From a virus, in the IMG/VR virus record IMGVR_UViG_3300006119_000075, positions 1 to 21,143 of that record: a DNA stretch of 21,143 nucleotides; one strand, written 5' to 3'. The notes below the pieces were generated by a model. The model worked only from the letters and a program-made list of their open reading frames with translations. It was not told the origin of the DNA and did not search any database. A program made the translations under genes and the position numbers. The stretch's first letter is position 1; every line of letters begins with the position of its first letter. Positions 1-5,625 of the stretch are shown one piece after another.

Positions 1-24
1 AGAGCATCAATGAAAGGTCAGTGA
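1..24 (+). CDS. 3' end of an upstream gene (partial, unidentified)
   Basis: Frame 1 reads seven sense codons and then TGA at 22-24, and the A of this stop is the first base of the Rz ATG at 24. The same tight stop/start overlap recurs at many junctions in this window, so a gene ending here is plausible. In lysis cassettes the gene before Rz is often a holin or endolysin, but seven residues cannot show that. The frame used by Rz is also open back to the window edge, so this call is tentative. Confidence 0.3.
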   Translation, partial: RASMKGQ

Positions 25-500
25 TGTTTAACCCTTATGTGTTAGTGGCAAGTTTATTTGCAATCATAGGAGCGTATTTTTATGGACACCATCAAGGCTA
101 TCAAGAGTGCTATTCAGAAGCTGTGGCAAAAGTTGCAAAAGCCAACGAGCAAGCCAGAGCCAGAGAACAAGAGCTGAACGAGAAAGTCAATCAGACCGCA
201 TCTGCGCTAAAGAAGGCTAACAATGAAGCTCAAGTTAAGATTACTAAGCTCACTGCTGATGTGCAGTCTGGGGCTGTGCGCTTGTCAATCCCCGTCACCT
301 CCAATAGTGTATGTTCCGCCAACACCGCCGGAACTGCCGGAGGAGATCAATCTACAGCTAGAGCCGAACTTGACGGACAGGCTTCTGCAAATCTTATCGC
401 CATCACAGCAGACGGGGACAAAGCCATCCGAGCCCTCCAAGCCTGCGTCGCCAGTTACAACCAAGTGAGAGAATCCCTCAAGGAGAAAATAGATGATTAA
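24..500 (+). CDS. Rz: Rz-like inner-membrane spanin (i-spanin)
   Basis: This is the inner-membrane subunit of the spanin complex, which disrupts the outer membrane in the last step of lysis of Gram-negative hosts. The 158-residue product has one N-terminal membrane segment (about residues 4-19). A long charged helical region rich in Ala, Lys, Glu and Gln follows (about 30-80), as expected for the periplasmic coiled coil. The C-terminal part has the pattern common in Rz proteins: RLSIPV, then RAEL, then DGDKAIRALQAC..YNQVR. The ATG at 24 overlaps an upstream TGA and follows AAAGG at 13-17; a GTG at 21 in the same frame is the alternative start. An Rz1 frame lies inside the gene, which is the classical nested arrangement. 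The 3' end overlaps the next gene by 8 bases. Confidence 0.9.
   Translation: MFNPYVLVASLFAIIGAYFYGHHQGYQECYSEAVAKVAKANEQARAREQELNEKVNQTASALKKANNEAQVKITKLTADVQSGAVRLSIPVTSNSVCSANTAGTAGGDQSTARAELDGQASANLIAITADGDKAIRALQACVASYNQVRESLKEKIDD
223..468 (+). CDS. Rz1: Rz1-like outer-membrane lipoprotein spanin (o-spanin), nested in Rz
   Basis: This 81-residue frame lies wholly inside Rz in another reading frame. It starts with two lysines and a hydrophobic signal peptide and has a lipobox-like LCAC with the acylated cysteine at residue 21. A proline-rich stretch follows (PSPPIVYVPPTPPELP), which is the hallmark of Rz1 proteins. AAGG at 213-216 sits six bases before the ATG. The mature lipoprotein should be anchored in the outer membrane and meet the periplasmic end of Rz. 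The nested layout, signal, lipobox and proline content together make the call secure. At about 60 residues after processing it is similar to or a little longer than lambda Rz1, with a Ser/Pro/Lys-rich tail. Confidence 0.88.
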   Translation: MKLKLRLLSSLLMCSLGLCACQSPSPPIVYVPPTPPELPEEINLQLEPNLTDRLLQILSPSQQTGTKPSEPSKPASPVTTK

Positions 501-1212
501 ACTCGCAATACCCCTCGCAGTCTTAGCTCTTGCTGGTTGCGCTACAAACGACTATCAGAAATATTCTGAGACTCAAGTCACGATCGCCAGATACAAAGCA
601 GAGGCTGAAAAGGCTCGCTATCAAGTATTGGCTGAAGTGGTGAAGAAGGGCGACCCTGCCGCTTCCGTGGCCGCCGTGATGTCCATGCAGATGGGCATGG
701 GCGGAGTGCCACAAGAACAAAGAATTGAAGCTCCTAAGAATGCAGGGGATGATGTTTTCAAGTGGGCATCTTTGATTCTGCCCACCGCAGTACAAGGATT
801 TGGCATTTATGAAAACGCTAAAGTGGCTACCACACAGTCTAACAATGCTACAACGACTGCTCTCAGCACTAATAGTACGTTTGCTTCTATTGCTAATACT
901 GGCTCAAACAATCAAGCTTCTATGGCAGCTAATGCCAATTCAGGGATTGTGAGCGTAGCAGGTAGCGCTACAACCGCATTGACTAGCATTGCAAATAGCT
1001 CAAACACAGCATTGACCAACATGAGCAATGCGTCTAACACAGCATTGACAAGCATGGCAGCAACTAACAATACAAATGTTACTAATGCTTTGACAGCACA
1101 GAGCTCAGCTTATAACGGTGTTTTGAGCACTGATTTGAATGCTTTAAATAGCGCAGTCAGCAAACTAACAACAGCTCCAGTCGTGATCACCAATGGTGTA
1201 ATTCAACACTAA
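493..1212 (+). CDS. Putative lipoprotein with an 11-residue tandem repeat
   Basis: I do not recognise this 239-residue protein as a named family. It begins with a lipoprotein signal whose lipobox is LAGC, with the acylated cysteine at residue 16. A charged helical segment (about 20-50) and a Met-rich stretch near 60-72 follow, then a short hydrophobic run (about 90-104). Residues 114-201 are eight consecutive 11-residue units rich in Asn, Ser, Thr and Ala, and the last about 35 residues are non-repetitive. AGGAG at 481-485 precedes the ATG by seven bases and the gene overlaps Rz by eight bases, so it belongs to the lysis operon. It may be a membrane-anchored stalk on the periplasmic side. Roles in lysis timing or superinfection exclusion are speculation; a misread virion protein is the alternative. 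Confidence 0.8.
   Translation: MIKLAIPLAVLALAGCATNDYQKYSETQVTIARYKAEAEKARYQVLAEVVKKGDPAASVAAVMSMQMGMGGVPQEQRIEAPKNAGDDVFKWASLILPTAVQGFGIYENAKVATTQSNNATTTALSTNSTFASIANTGSNNQASMAANANSGIVSVAGSATTALTSIANSSNTALTNMSNASNTALTSMAATNNTNVTNALTAQSSAYNGVLSTDLNALNSAVSKLTTAPVVITNGVIQH
832..1095 (+). repeat. Eight tandem 33-base units encoding an 11-residue repeat
   Basis: Residues 114-201 of the lipoprotein divide without gaps into eight units. Examples are STNSTFASIAN, NANSGIVSVAG, SATTALTSIAN, SSNTALTNMSN and ASNTALTSMAA. Positions 6 and 9 are usually hydrophobic and the rest are mostly Asn, Ser, Thr or Ala. The first and last units are the most degenerate. The 11-residue period fits a hendecad, right-handed coiled-coil stalk; a beta-solenoid is the other possibility. 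Confidence 0.75.
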
Positions 1213-1213
1213 T

Positions 1214-1288
1214 ATGAATGATAGATTTCTATTCATTCTGTTGTGCGCCGTGGTCTTGGTGCTTACTTTGATTTTGGTGCAAGTATGA
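1214..1288 (+). CDS. Tiny single-span membrane peptide, coupled to the endolysin
   Basis: This 24-codon frame begins one base after the lipoprotein stop (TAA, T, ATG) and ends with TGA at 1286-1288, which overlaps the endolysin ATG at 1285 as ATGA. The peptide begins MNDRFL, and about residues 6-22 are an unbroken run of Leu, Val, Ile, Ala and one Cys with no charge. That is a single transmembrane helix with a short charged N-terminus. No strong ribosome binding site is visible, so coupling to the lipoprotein gene is the likely route of translation. The position just before an endolysin suits a very small holin-like or lysis-regulating peptide, but it is shorter than known holins. It may instead be a leader frame that only helps start the endolysin. 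Confidence 0.5.
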   Translation: MNDRFLFILLCAVVLVLTLILVQV

Positions 1289-1878
1289 TTTCTGCTGAAA
1301 AACTTCATGCGTTGGGCATTGGACCAGAATGGTCTGAGCCTTTGACCACAACTTTTGCAACGTTTGGGATCAACGATGTTAACTGCCAAGCTGCGTTTAT
1401 TGGACAGTGTTCACACGAGTGCAACCATTTCAAAACACTGGAAGAAAACCTCAACTATCGCCCCGAAACCCTTCACGCCTTGTTTGGTCATAAGTTCAAG
1501 CCAGAAGAAATCCCACTTTACGCTCACCACGCCGAGAAGATTGCCAATCGGATTTACGCCAATCGAATGGGTAACCGAGATGAGGCGTCGGGAGATGGAT
1601 GGCGCTTCCACGGTCGTGGATGTATACAGTTGACTGGGCATGACAACTACTTCCATTTTGGTCAGGCTATTGGCCAAGACATGGTGACGCACTGCGATCA
1701 AGTGGCCACACCCATGTATGCAGCACTGAGCGCAGGGTGGTTCTGGAACACACATGGATGTAATGACTTGGCAGAGGCACAGAATTGGGAAGGCTTAACT
1801 AAACGCATCAACGGTGGTACGTTTGGCCTAGAGGAAAGAGTTCATTTAATACAACAGGCACTTCAAGTATTGTCATAA
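1285..1878 (+). CDS. GH19 chitinase-like endolysin
   Basis: This is a peptidoglycan-degrading lysis enzyme of the glycoside hydrolase 19 fold. The 197-residue product has SHEC (residues 43-46) with the likely catalytic Glu45, then EENLNYRPETL (53-63) with a second conserved acidic site. Next is the family signature YANRMGNRDEASGDGW followed by GRGCIQLTGHDNY (about 91-122). The C-terminal region has the GWFW and KRINGG elements usual in this family. No signal peptide is seen, so export would need a holin. The open frame extends upstream to a GTG at 1243, but the ATG at 1285 is preferred because it overlaps the stop of the small membrane peptide and begins MISAEKL, a normal start for such enzymes. 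The ribosome binding site is weak. Confidence 0.92.
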   Translation: MISAEKLHALGIGPEWSEPLTTTFATFGINDVNCQAAFIGQCSHECNHFKTLEENLNYRPETLHALFGHKFKPEEIPLYAHHAEKIANRIYANRMGNRDEASGDGWRFHGRGCIQLTGHDNYFHFGQAIGQDMVTHCDQVATPMYAALSAGWFWNTHGCNDLAEAQNWEGLTKRINGGTFGLEERVHLIQQALQVLS

Positions 1879-1928
1879 TTGTGCCTTAACCTTGATTTAC
1901 GATTCATGCAAATTTAGTCAGGCAATGC

Positions 1929-2348
1929 ATGAAAATCAAGCATATAGACACTTCTGTTCAAGCAAATATTGATGTTCTAAAAAAACTTCAAAAGGAGTGT
2001 CTTCCCTATGATAAACCGTACAACCTTTCTGATGGAGCTTGGTGGATTGCTTATCAAGAAGGGAAGCCAATTGGTTTTTCAGGGCTTGTGCGCTCTGCTA
2101 GGTGGACTGATACTGGCTATCTATGTCGTGCTGGCGTCATTCCCAGCGCTCGTGGGCGAGGCGTCCAGAAAAGACTTATTCGAGTCCGTCAGCTATACGC
2201 TAAAAAAATGGGTTGGGCGTGGTTAATTACAAACACTTACGAAAACCCAGCATCAGCAAATTCTCTCATTTCTTGTGGTTATAAACTTTACGATCCTTCC
2301 ATCCCTTGGGGTGCTAAGGGAACACTCTATTGGAGGAAGAAATTATGA
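1929..2348 (+). CDS. GNAT-family N-acetyltransferase
   Basis: This 139-residue protein is a compact single GNAT domain expected to transfer an acetyl group from acetyl-CoA. The acetyl-CoA binding region is RAGVIPSARGRGVQKRLI (about 67-84), which holds the RGRG loop of motif A. A helix and the motif-B-like segment TYENPASANSLISCGYKLY (103-121) follow, where the Asn/Ser alternation and CGYKLY are typical. The substrate cannot be read from sequence. An AGG at 1920-1922 lies six bases before the ATG. The 3' end overlaps the phosphoesterase by four bases (ATGA). Its place between endolysin and virion genes marks it as an accessory cargo gene; modification of a host or phage protein is only a guess. 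Confidence 0.82.
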   Translation: MKIKHIDTSVQANIDVLKKLQKECLPYDKPYNLSDGAWWIAYQEGKPIGFSGLVRSARWTDTGYLCRAGVIPSARGRGVQKRLIRVRQLYAKKMGWAWLITNTYENPASANSLISCGYKLYDPSIPWGAKGTLYWRKKL

Positions 2349-3295
2349 AGTATTATTCTGACGAAGAATTCATCATGTTGTTTCAGATGTACAAAAGTCC
2401 GAGCATCATGGCTGCCGAACTTGGTATGTCTGAACGATCCATATATGCCCGTAGAAACGCTTTAGAGGGCCGATATGAGATCCAACTGGAAACCGTAGAG
2501 GTCAAGAACAGGGTCGATCCAAAGCCTCCTCAGATTGATCTAGGCATACTCAACGGCACAGTCATTGTTTTTTCTGATGCACACTTTTGGCCTGGTATCC
2601 GCACCACAGCTTACGATGGTTTGATTTGGGCCATCAAGAATTTAGAAAACGTCAAGGCGGTGATCAATAACGGTGACGCTTTTGACGGTGCTTCCATCAG
2701 TCGCTTCCCCAGAATCGGATGGGATAAAACACCCAGTCTCATTGATGAAGTCAGGGCGTGTGAAATTGCTTTAGGTGAGATAGAAGACGAAGCTAAAAAA
2801 GTTAACAAAAATGTTAAGTTGATGTGGCCTCTAGGAAACCATGATGCTCGCTTTGAGAACCGTTTGGCTGCTAATGCACCCCAATATGAGCACATTAAAG
2901 GGTTTAGCCTCAAGGATCATTTCCCTGCATGGCATCCCTGTTGGTCAGTATGGCTGAATAATAGTGTTGTTGTTAAGCACCGTTGGAAGGGTGGTATCCA
3001 CGCTACCCACGCCAATACTCTGAATGCTGGTGTTTCTATGGTTACGGGCCACTTACACAGCCTAAAAGTCACGCCTTATGATGACTATAACGGTACAAGA
3101 TACGGGGTAGACACAGGTACCCTTGCGGAACCTTCTGGACCCCAGTTTGAGAATTATTTAGAGCACGCACCAACAAATTGGAGATCAGGATTTGTGGTTT
3201 TGACGTTTCACAAGGGCGTATTGTTGTGGCCAGAAGTGGTGAAAGTCTATGATAAGGATCACATTGAGTTCAGAGGACAAGTGATCAGGGTGTAA
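2345..3295 (+). CDS. Calcineurin-like metallophosphoesterase with an N-terminal HTH-like segment
   Basis: This 316-residue protein carries the complete metal-binding set of the calcineurin-like phosphoesterase fold. The set is SDAH (77-80), NGDAFDG (109-115), GNHD (164-167), a lone His212 in VVKHRW, and GHLH (235-238). Such enzymes hydrolyse phosphomonoesters or phosphodiesters using two metal ions; the substrate here is unknown. Residues about 17-41 (SPSIMAAELGMSERSIYARR and onward) look like a helix-turn-helix, so nucleic-acid targeting is possible. The longer frame begins at a TTG at 2330, but the ATG at 2345 is chosen because GGAGGAAG at 2332-2339 precedes it and it overlaps the acetyltransferase stop. 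The minus-strand terminator hairpin starts two bases after the stop codon. Confidence 0.9.
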   Translation: MKYYSDEEFIMLFQMYKSPSIMAAELGMSERSIYARRNALEGRYEIQLETVEVKNRVDPKPPQIDLGILNGTVIVFSDAHFWPGIRTTAYDGLIWAIKNLENVKAVINNGDAFDGASISRFPRIGWDKTPSLIDEVRACEIALGEIEDEAKKVNKNVKLMWPLGNHDARFENRLAANAPQYEHIKGFSLKDHFPAWHPCWSVWLNNSVVVKHRWKGGIHATHANTLNAGVSMVTGHLHSLKVTPYDDYNGTRYGVDTGTLAEPSGPQFENYLEHAPTNWRSGFVVLTFHKGVLLWPEVVKVYDKDHIEFRGQVIRV

Positions 3296-3297
3296 AA

Positions 3298-3315
3298 AAG
3301 GGGCCGAAGCCCCTT
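3298..3315 (-). terminator. Rho-independent terminator with UUCG-type loop
   Basis: AAGGGGC and GCCCCTT form a 7-bp stem around CGAA. Read on the minus strand, the loop is TTCG and the stem runs into a T tract (the A run at 3294-3299). It lies two bases past the stop of the minus-strand acidic gene, so it ends that transcript. It may also weakly stop plus-strand transcription from the lysis operon, but no good T tract follows on that side. Confidence 0.85.
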
Positions 3316-3317
3316 GA

Positions 3318-3587
3318 TCAAACGCGATGAATGGTGATGGTCGTCCTAGTATCAGGATTGTCATCTATAACAATCGTGTTGTCGTCTTCTTCAAGAACAT
3401 CGTCTTCTTGATCTTCGTCTTCGTTGTCTTCATCTTCTTCGAACAAATTATCTAAATCAACATCTTTGTGATCTTCGATAGCTTGTGCGATGGCCATTTG
3501 AATCTCAGAAATCAAGTCAAAATCGGTTGATTTAATTTCGATTTCTACGTCAGCGGTAAAGTCTTCAATTTTCACTTCGTATTGCAT
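3318..3587 (-). CDS. Highly acidic small protein of unknown function
   Basis: This 89-residue protein has 33 Asp or Glu and only five Lys or Arg, a net charge near -28. The acidic residues concentrate at about 42-79, including EEDEDNEDEDQEDD. The N-terminal half alternates charged and hydrophobic residues and could form strands and a helix. AGGAG lies seven bases upstream of the ATG (minus strand) and a strong terminator follows the stop, so this is a real stand-alone gene inserted between plus-strand operons. Small acidic phage proteins sometimes mimic DNA or bind host nucleic-acid enzymes, but nothing in the sequence identifies a target. An abundant low-complexity structural or chaperone-like protein is an alternative. 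Confidence 0.8.
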   Translation of the reverse strand: MQYEVKIEDFTADVEIEIKSTDFDLISEIQMAIAQAIEDHKDVDLDNLFEEDEDNEDEDQEDDVLEEDDNTIVIDDNPDTRTTITIHRV

Positions 3588-3632
3588 GGTGGAGCTCCTT
3601 GGGTTAAAACTTCATTGTGTCTACTGATTGTG

Positions 3633-3651
3633 ACATTTTTTTAAAAAATGT
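3633..3651. promoter_or_regulatory. AT-rich perfect inverted repeat in the divergent region
   Basis: ACATTTTTTTAAAAAATGT has 9-bp arms with one central base. It lies 46 bases upstream of the minus-strand acidic gene and 77 bases before the plus-strand virion operon, so it may be an operator, a curved-DNA element or part of a promoter. The 140-base stretch from 3588 to 3727 holds no gene that I can support. Confidence 0.4.
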
Positions 3652-3687
3652 GTGGTTTTAGACTTTTATTTGGGCAGTTGCGAGTCC

Positions 3688-3715
3688 TTGCAATGAGTGG
3701 GAAAATAGGTTAAAT
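3688..3715 (+). promoter_or_regulatory. Possible promoter of the virion operon
   Basis: TTGCAA (3688-3693) and TTAAAT (3710-3715) are spaced by 16 bases and each matches four of six bases of the sigma-70 consensus. They lie just before the adaptor gene, leaving only a very short leader before GGGGA at 3719-3723 and the ATG at 3728. The match is weak; a phage-specific or read-through promoter is equally possible. Confidence 0.2.
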
Positions 3716-3727
3716 AATGGGGAAAAC

Positions 3728-4393
3728 ATGACCACAACCCTTGTAACAACACCTGCTAATCCAAATTCGTGGGTACTGACCTACGATAATCTAATTGCGA
3801 TTGTTCCACAATACTTGGAACGATCTGATACTGCGACCATCAACGCAATACCCACGTTCATCACTCTTGCAGAGTTTGAAATTGCGCAAGAGATCAAAAC
3901 GTTGGGCCAGTTGCAAATTGTGGAGGCGCAGATGACCGCTGGCAACCCAGTCATTCAAAAGCCTGCTAGATGGCGCAAGACGGTGTCCATGAACTACACC
4001 GATAGCAGTGGCAACCGCAATCCTATTTTGTTGCGCAAGTATGAGTACCTGACTAACTATTGGCCAGTCAATACACAGACAGCTCCTCCTTTGTTTTACT
4101 CAGACACAAGTTGGGACTTTTGGTATGTCGCACCAACACCTGATCAGTCATACAATTTTGAAGTGTTGTACTATGAGCGCATTCAGCCTTTGAGCTCGAC
4201 CAACCAAACAAACTGGCTGACTCAGAATGCACCAAATGCAATGTTGTTTGGCACGTTGTTACAAGCCATGCCTTTTTTAAAAAATGACCAACGTCAGATC
4301 TTCCAACAGAAGTATCAAGAAGCCTTACAAGCCTTGAAAGCTGAGGATGTATCTAGAGTTGGAGATCGTCAATCTGTTGCCGTGGATAGCTAA
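3728..4393 (+). CDS. Head-tail adaptor protein (gp4/SU10-adaptor-like)
   Basis: This 221-residue protein resembles podovirus adaptors that dock under the portal and join it to the tail. It has the pattern seen in that group: TYDNLIAIVPQYLERSD near the N-terminus, then IPTFITLAEFEIAQEIKTLG (about 41-60). A middle beta region with aromatic residues follows (YEYLTNYW, SDTSWDFWYVAP), and a C-terminal helix begins near residue 160. No signal or membrane segment is present. It opens the plus-strand virion block after the divergent region, and its ATG follows GGGGA by four bases. It is followed two bases later by the fibre-like gene. Family assignment is from remembered sequence pattern, not a search. 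Confidence 0.68.
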   Translation: MTTTLVTTPANPNSWVLTYDNLIAIVPQYLERSDTATINAIPTFITLAEFEIAQEIKTLGQLQIVEAQMTAGNPVIQKPARWRKTVSMNYTDSSGNRNPILLRKYEYLTNYWPVNTQTAPPLFYSDTSWDFWYVAPTPDQSYNFEVLYYERIQPLSSTNQTNWLTQNAPNAMLFGTLLQAMPFLKNDQRQIFQQKYQEALQALKAEDVSRVGDRQSVAVDS

Positions 4394-4395
4394 AC

Positions 4396-5625
4396 ATGAC
4401 TTACTACGTAAATCCCTACACAGGCTCAACGATCAGCCCTTCTCAGGTTGGTTATGAAAGCCTATCAATCAGCACCAACACCACGCTACAGTGGCCTGTA
4501 AATGGCGCGACTTCAAGCGTTGTTGCCAACATCATTGAGGTGACAGCCACAACAGGTGGACTAAAGTTGATATTGCCTGCAGCGACTCAAGTCTCTACTG
4601 GTCAATCCTTTTTGATCAAGAATGTTGGAAATACAAACCCATTCACGGTTGTCAAGAATGATGGATCTACAACGATTGTTTCAATTGCATCTGGCCTTGC
4701 TTACTATGTCTATCTAACTGACAACACAACCACAAACGGCACTTGGGCCTTTGTTCAGTTTGGTGCAAGCACTTCTGTAGCGAATGCGTCTTCTTTGGTT
4801 GGATATGGCTTAGAAGCCATAGGAACAACACTCAATACAATAACTCCCATTGTGACCTACTACAGTGGGTTCACAATGATGGCCACTGCACAATCGCAGA
4901 TTTCAGTCTGGGGCGGTGGTGCAGGCACAATCACATTGCCATCATCCTCAGCCGTAGGCTCTGGTTGGTACACAATTGTCAAGAACAATGGAACTGGCGT
5001 ATTGACTATTGCCACTCAAGGTACTGACACGATTGATGGAAATAGCACATTTCAATTGCAAATTGGCGAGTCTTTTTACTTAGTCTCTGAAGGAACTGGT
5101 GGATTTGCTTCTTGGGGTTATGGACAAAGTGCTGTATTTGCATTTACCCAAGAGCAAATTTCGGTAACAGGTGCAGGCGCAACCATCACTCTGACTGCAA
5201 CACAAGCTTCTTATGTGCTTCAAAACTTTACTGGAACAATAAGTCAAAACACAAATGTGATTGTTCCTCAAACGGTTCAGTTTTATGTAATCACAAACTC
5301 AACCACTGGCACATACACACTTACATTTAAAACATCGGTTAGCGGTGGCGCAACGGTAAACATTCCAAGTGGTGCGACGTATGCTCTAGTTTGCGACGGC
5401 ACAAATGTGGTTGCTGTTTCTAGTAGCGCAAACAGTAGTTCATCCATCACTTTGTCGCCAGGTTCAGCGTCCAACCCTTCATTAAACTTCCAATCTAACC
5501 TAAGCACTGGCATGTACTTGCCAAGTTCAGCACAGATTGGATTTACAGTGTCTGGTTCACAAGCCATGGTCATTAGTTCTTCAGGCTTGTATGTGGTCAA
5601 CGGTCTTAGTGGAGGCACGTTTTGA
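4396..5625 (+). CDS. Beta-rich tail fibre or receptor-binding-like protein
   Basis: This 409-residue protein is almost entirely Ser, Thr, Gly, Ala and Val with alternating hydrophobic residues, as in beta-structured tail proteins. Three diverged modules of about 75-90 residues can be seen (about 46-123, 168-243 and 254-341). Each runs from an xxxTGxxxLxLP-like opening through FxIKNxG or YTIVKNNG to a final strand ending before a Gly. Residues 359-397 match the pattern often found in phage fibres, NPSLNF...STGMY...IGFTVSG..AMVIS..G. It probably sits on the virion and contacts the host surface, but it has no enzyme domain and no recognisable C-terminal chaperone. Its stop overlaps the TTG start of the next gene. 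Confidence 0.65.
   Translation: MTYYVNPYTGSTISPSQVGYESLSISTNTTLQWPVNGATSSVVANIIEVTATTGGLKLILPAATQVSTGQSFLIKNVGNTNPFTVVKNDGSTTIVSIASGLAYYVYLTDNTTTNGTWAFVQFGASTSVANASSLVGYGLEAIGTTLNTITPIVTYYSGFTMMATAQSQISVWGGGAGTITLPSSSAVGSGWYTIVKNNGTGVLTIATQGTDTIDGNSTFQLQIGESFYLVSEGTGGFASWGYGQSAVFAFTQEQISVTGAGATITLTATQASYVLQNFTGTISQNTNVIVPQTVQFYVITNSTTGTYTLTFKTSVSGGATVNIPSGATYALVCDGTNVVAVSSSANSSSSITLSPGSASNPSLNFQSNLSTGMYLPSSAQIGFTVSGSQAMVISSSGLYVVNGLSGGTF
5470..5586 (+). other. Fibre-type motif near the C-terminus of the beta-rich protein
   Basis: Residues 359-397 carry PSLNF, then STGMYLPSSAQIGFTVSG, then MVISSSG. A motif of this shape (Ser/Pro-rich, TG-x-Y, x-G-F/S-x-x-x-G, M/V-x-I, G) recurs in many tail fibres and tailspikes, often just before a C-terminal chaperone. 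Here only about 12 residues follow, so any chaperone is absent or encoded elsewhere. Confidence 0.5.

Noticed and set aside
1243-1284. GTG-started N-terminal extension of the endolysin
   Set aside because: The ATG at 1285 overlaps the upstream microprotein stop and fits the family start, and the extension has no ribosome binding site.
1411-1755. 114-codon minus-strand frame
   Set aside because: It is antisense to the GH19 gene, whose family signatures leave no doubt about the coding strand.
5283-5618. 111-codon minus-strand frame
   Set aside because: It is antisense to the fibre-like gene, whose beta-rich repeats and terminal motif are clear in the plus frame.
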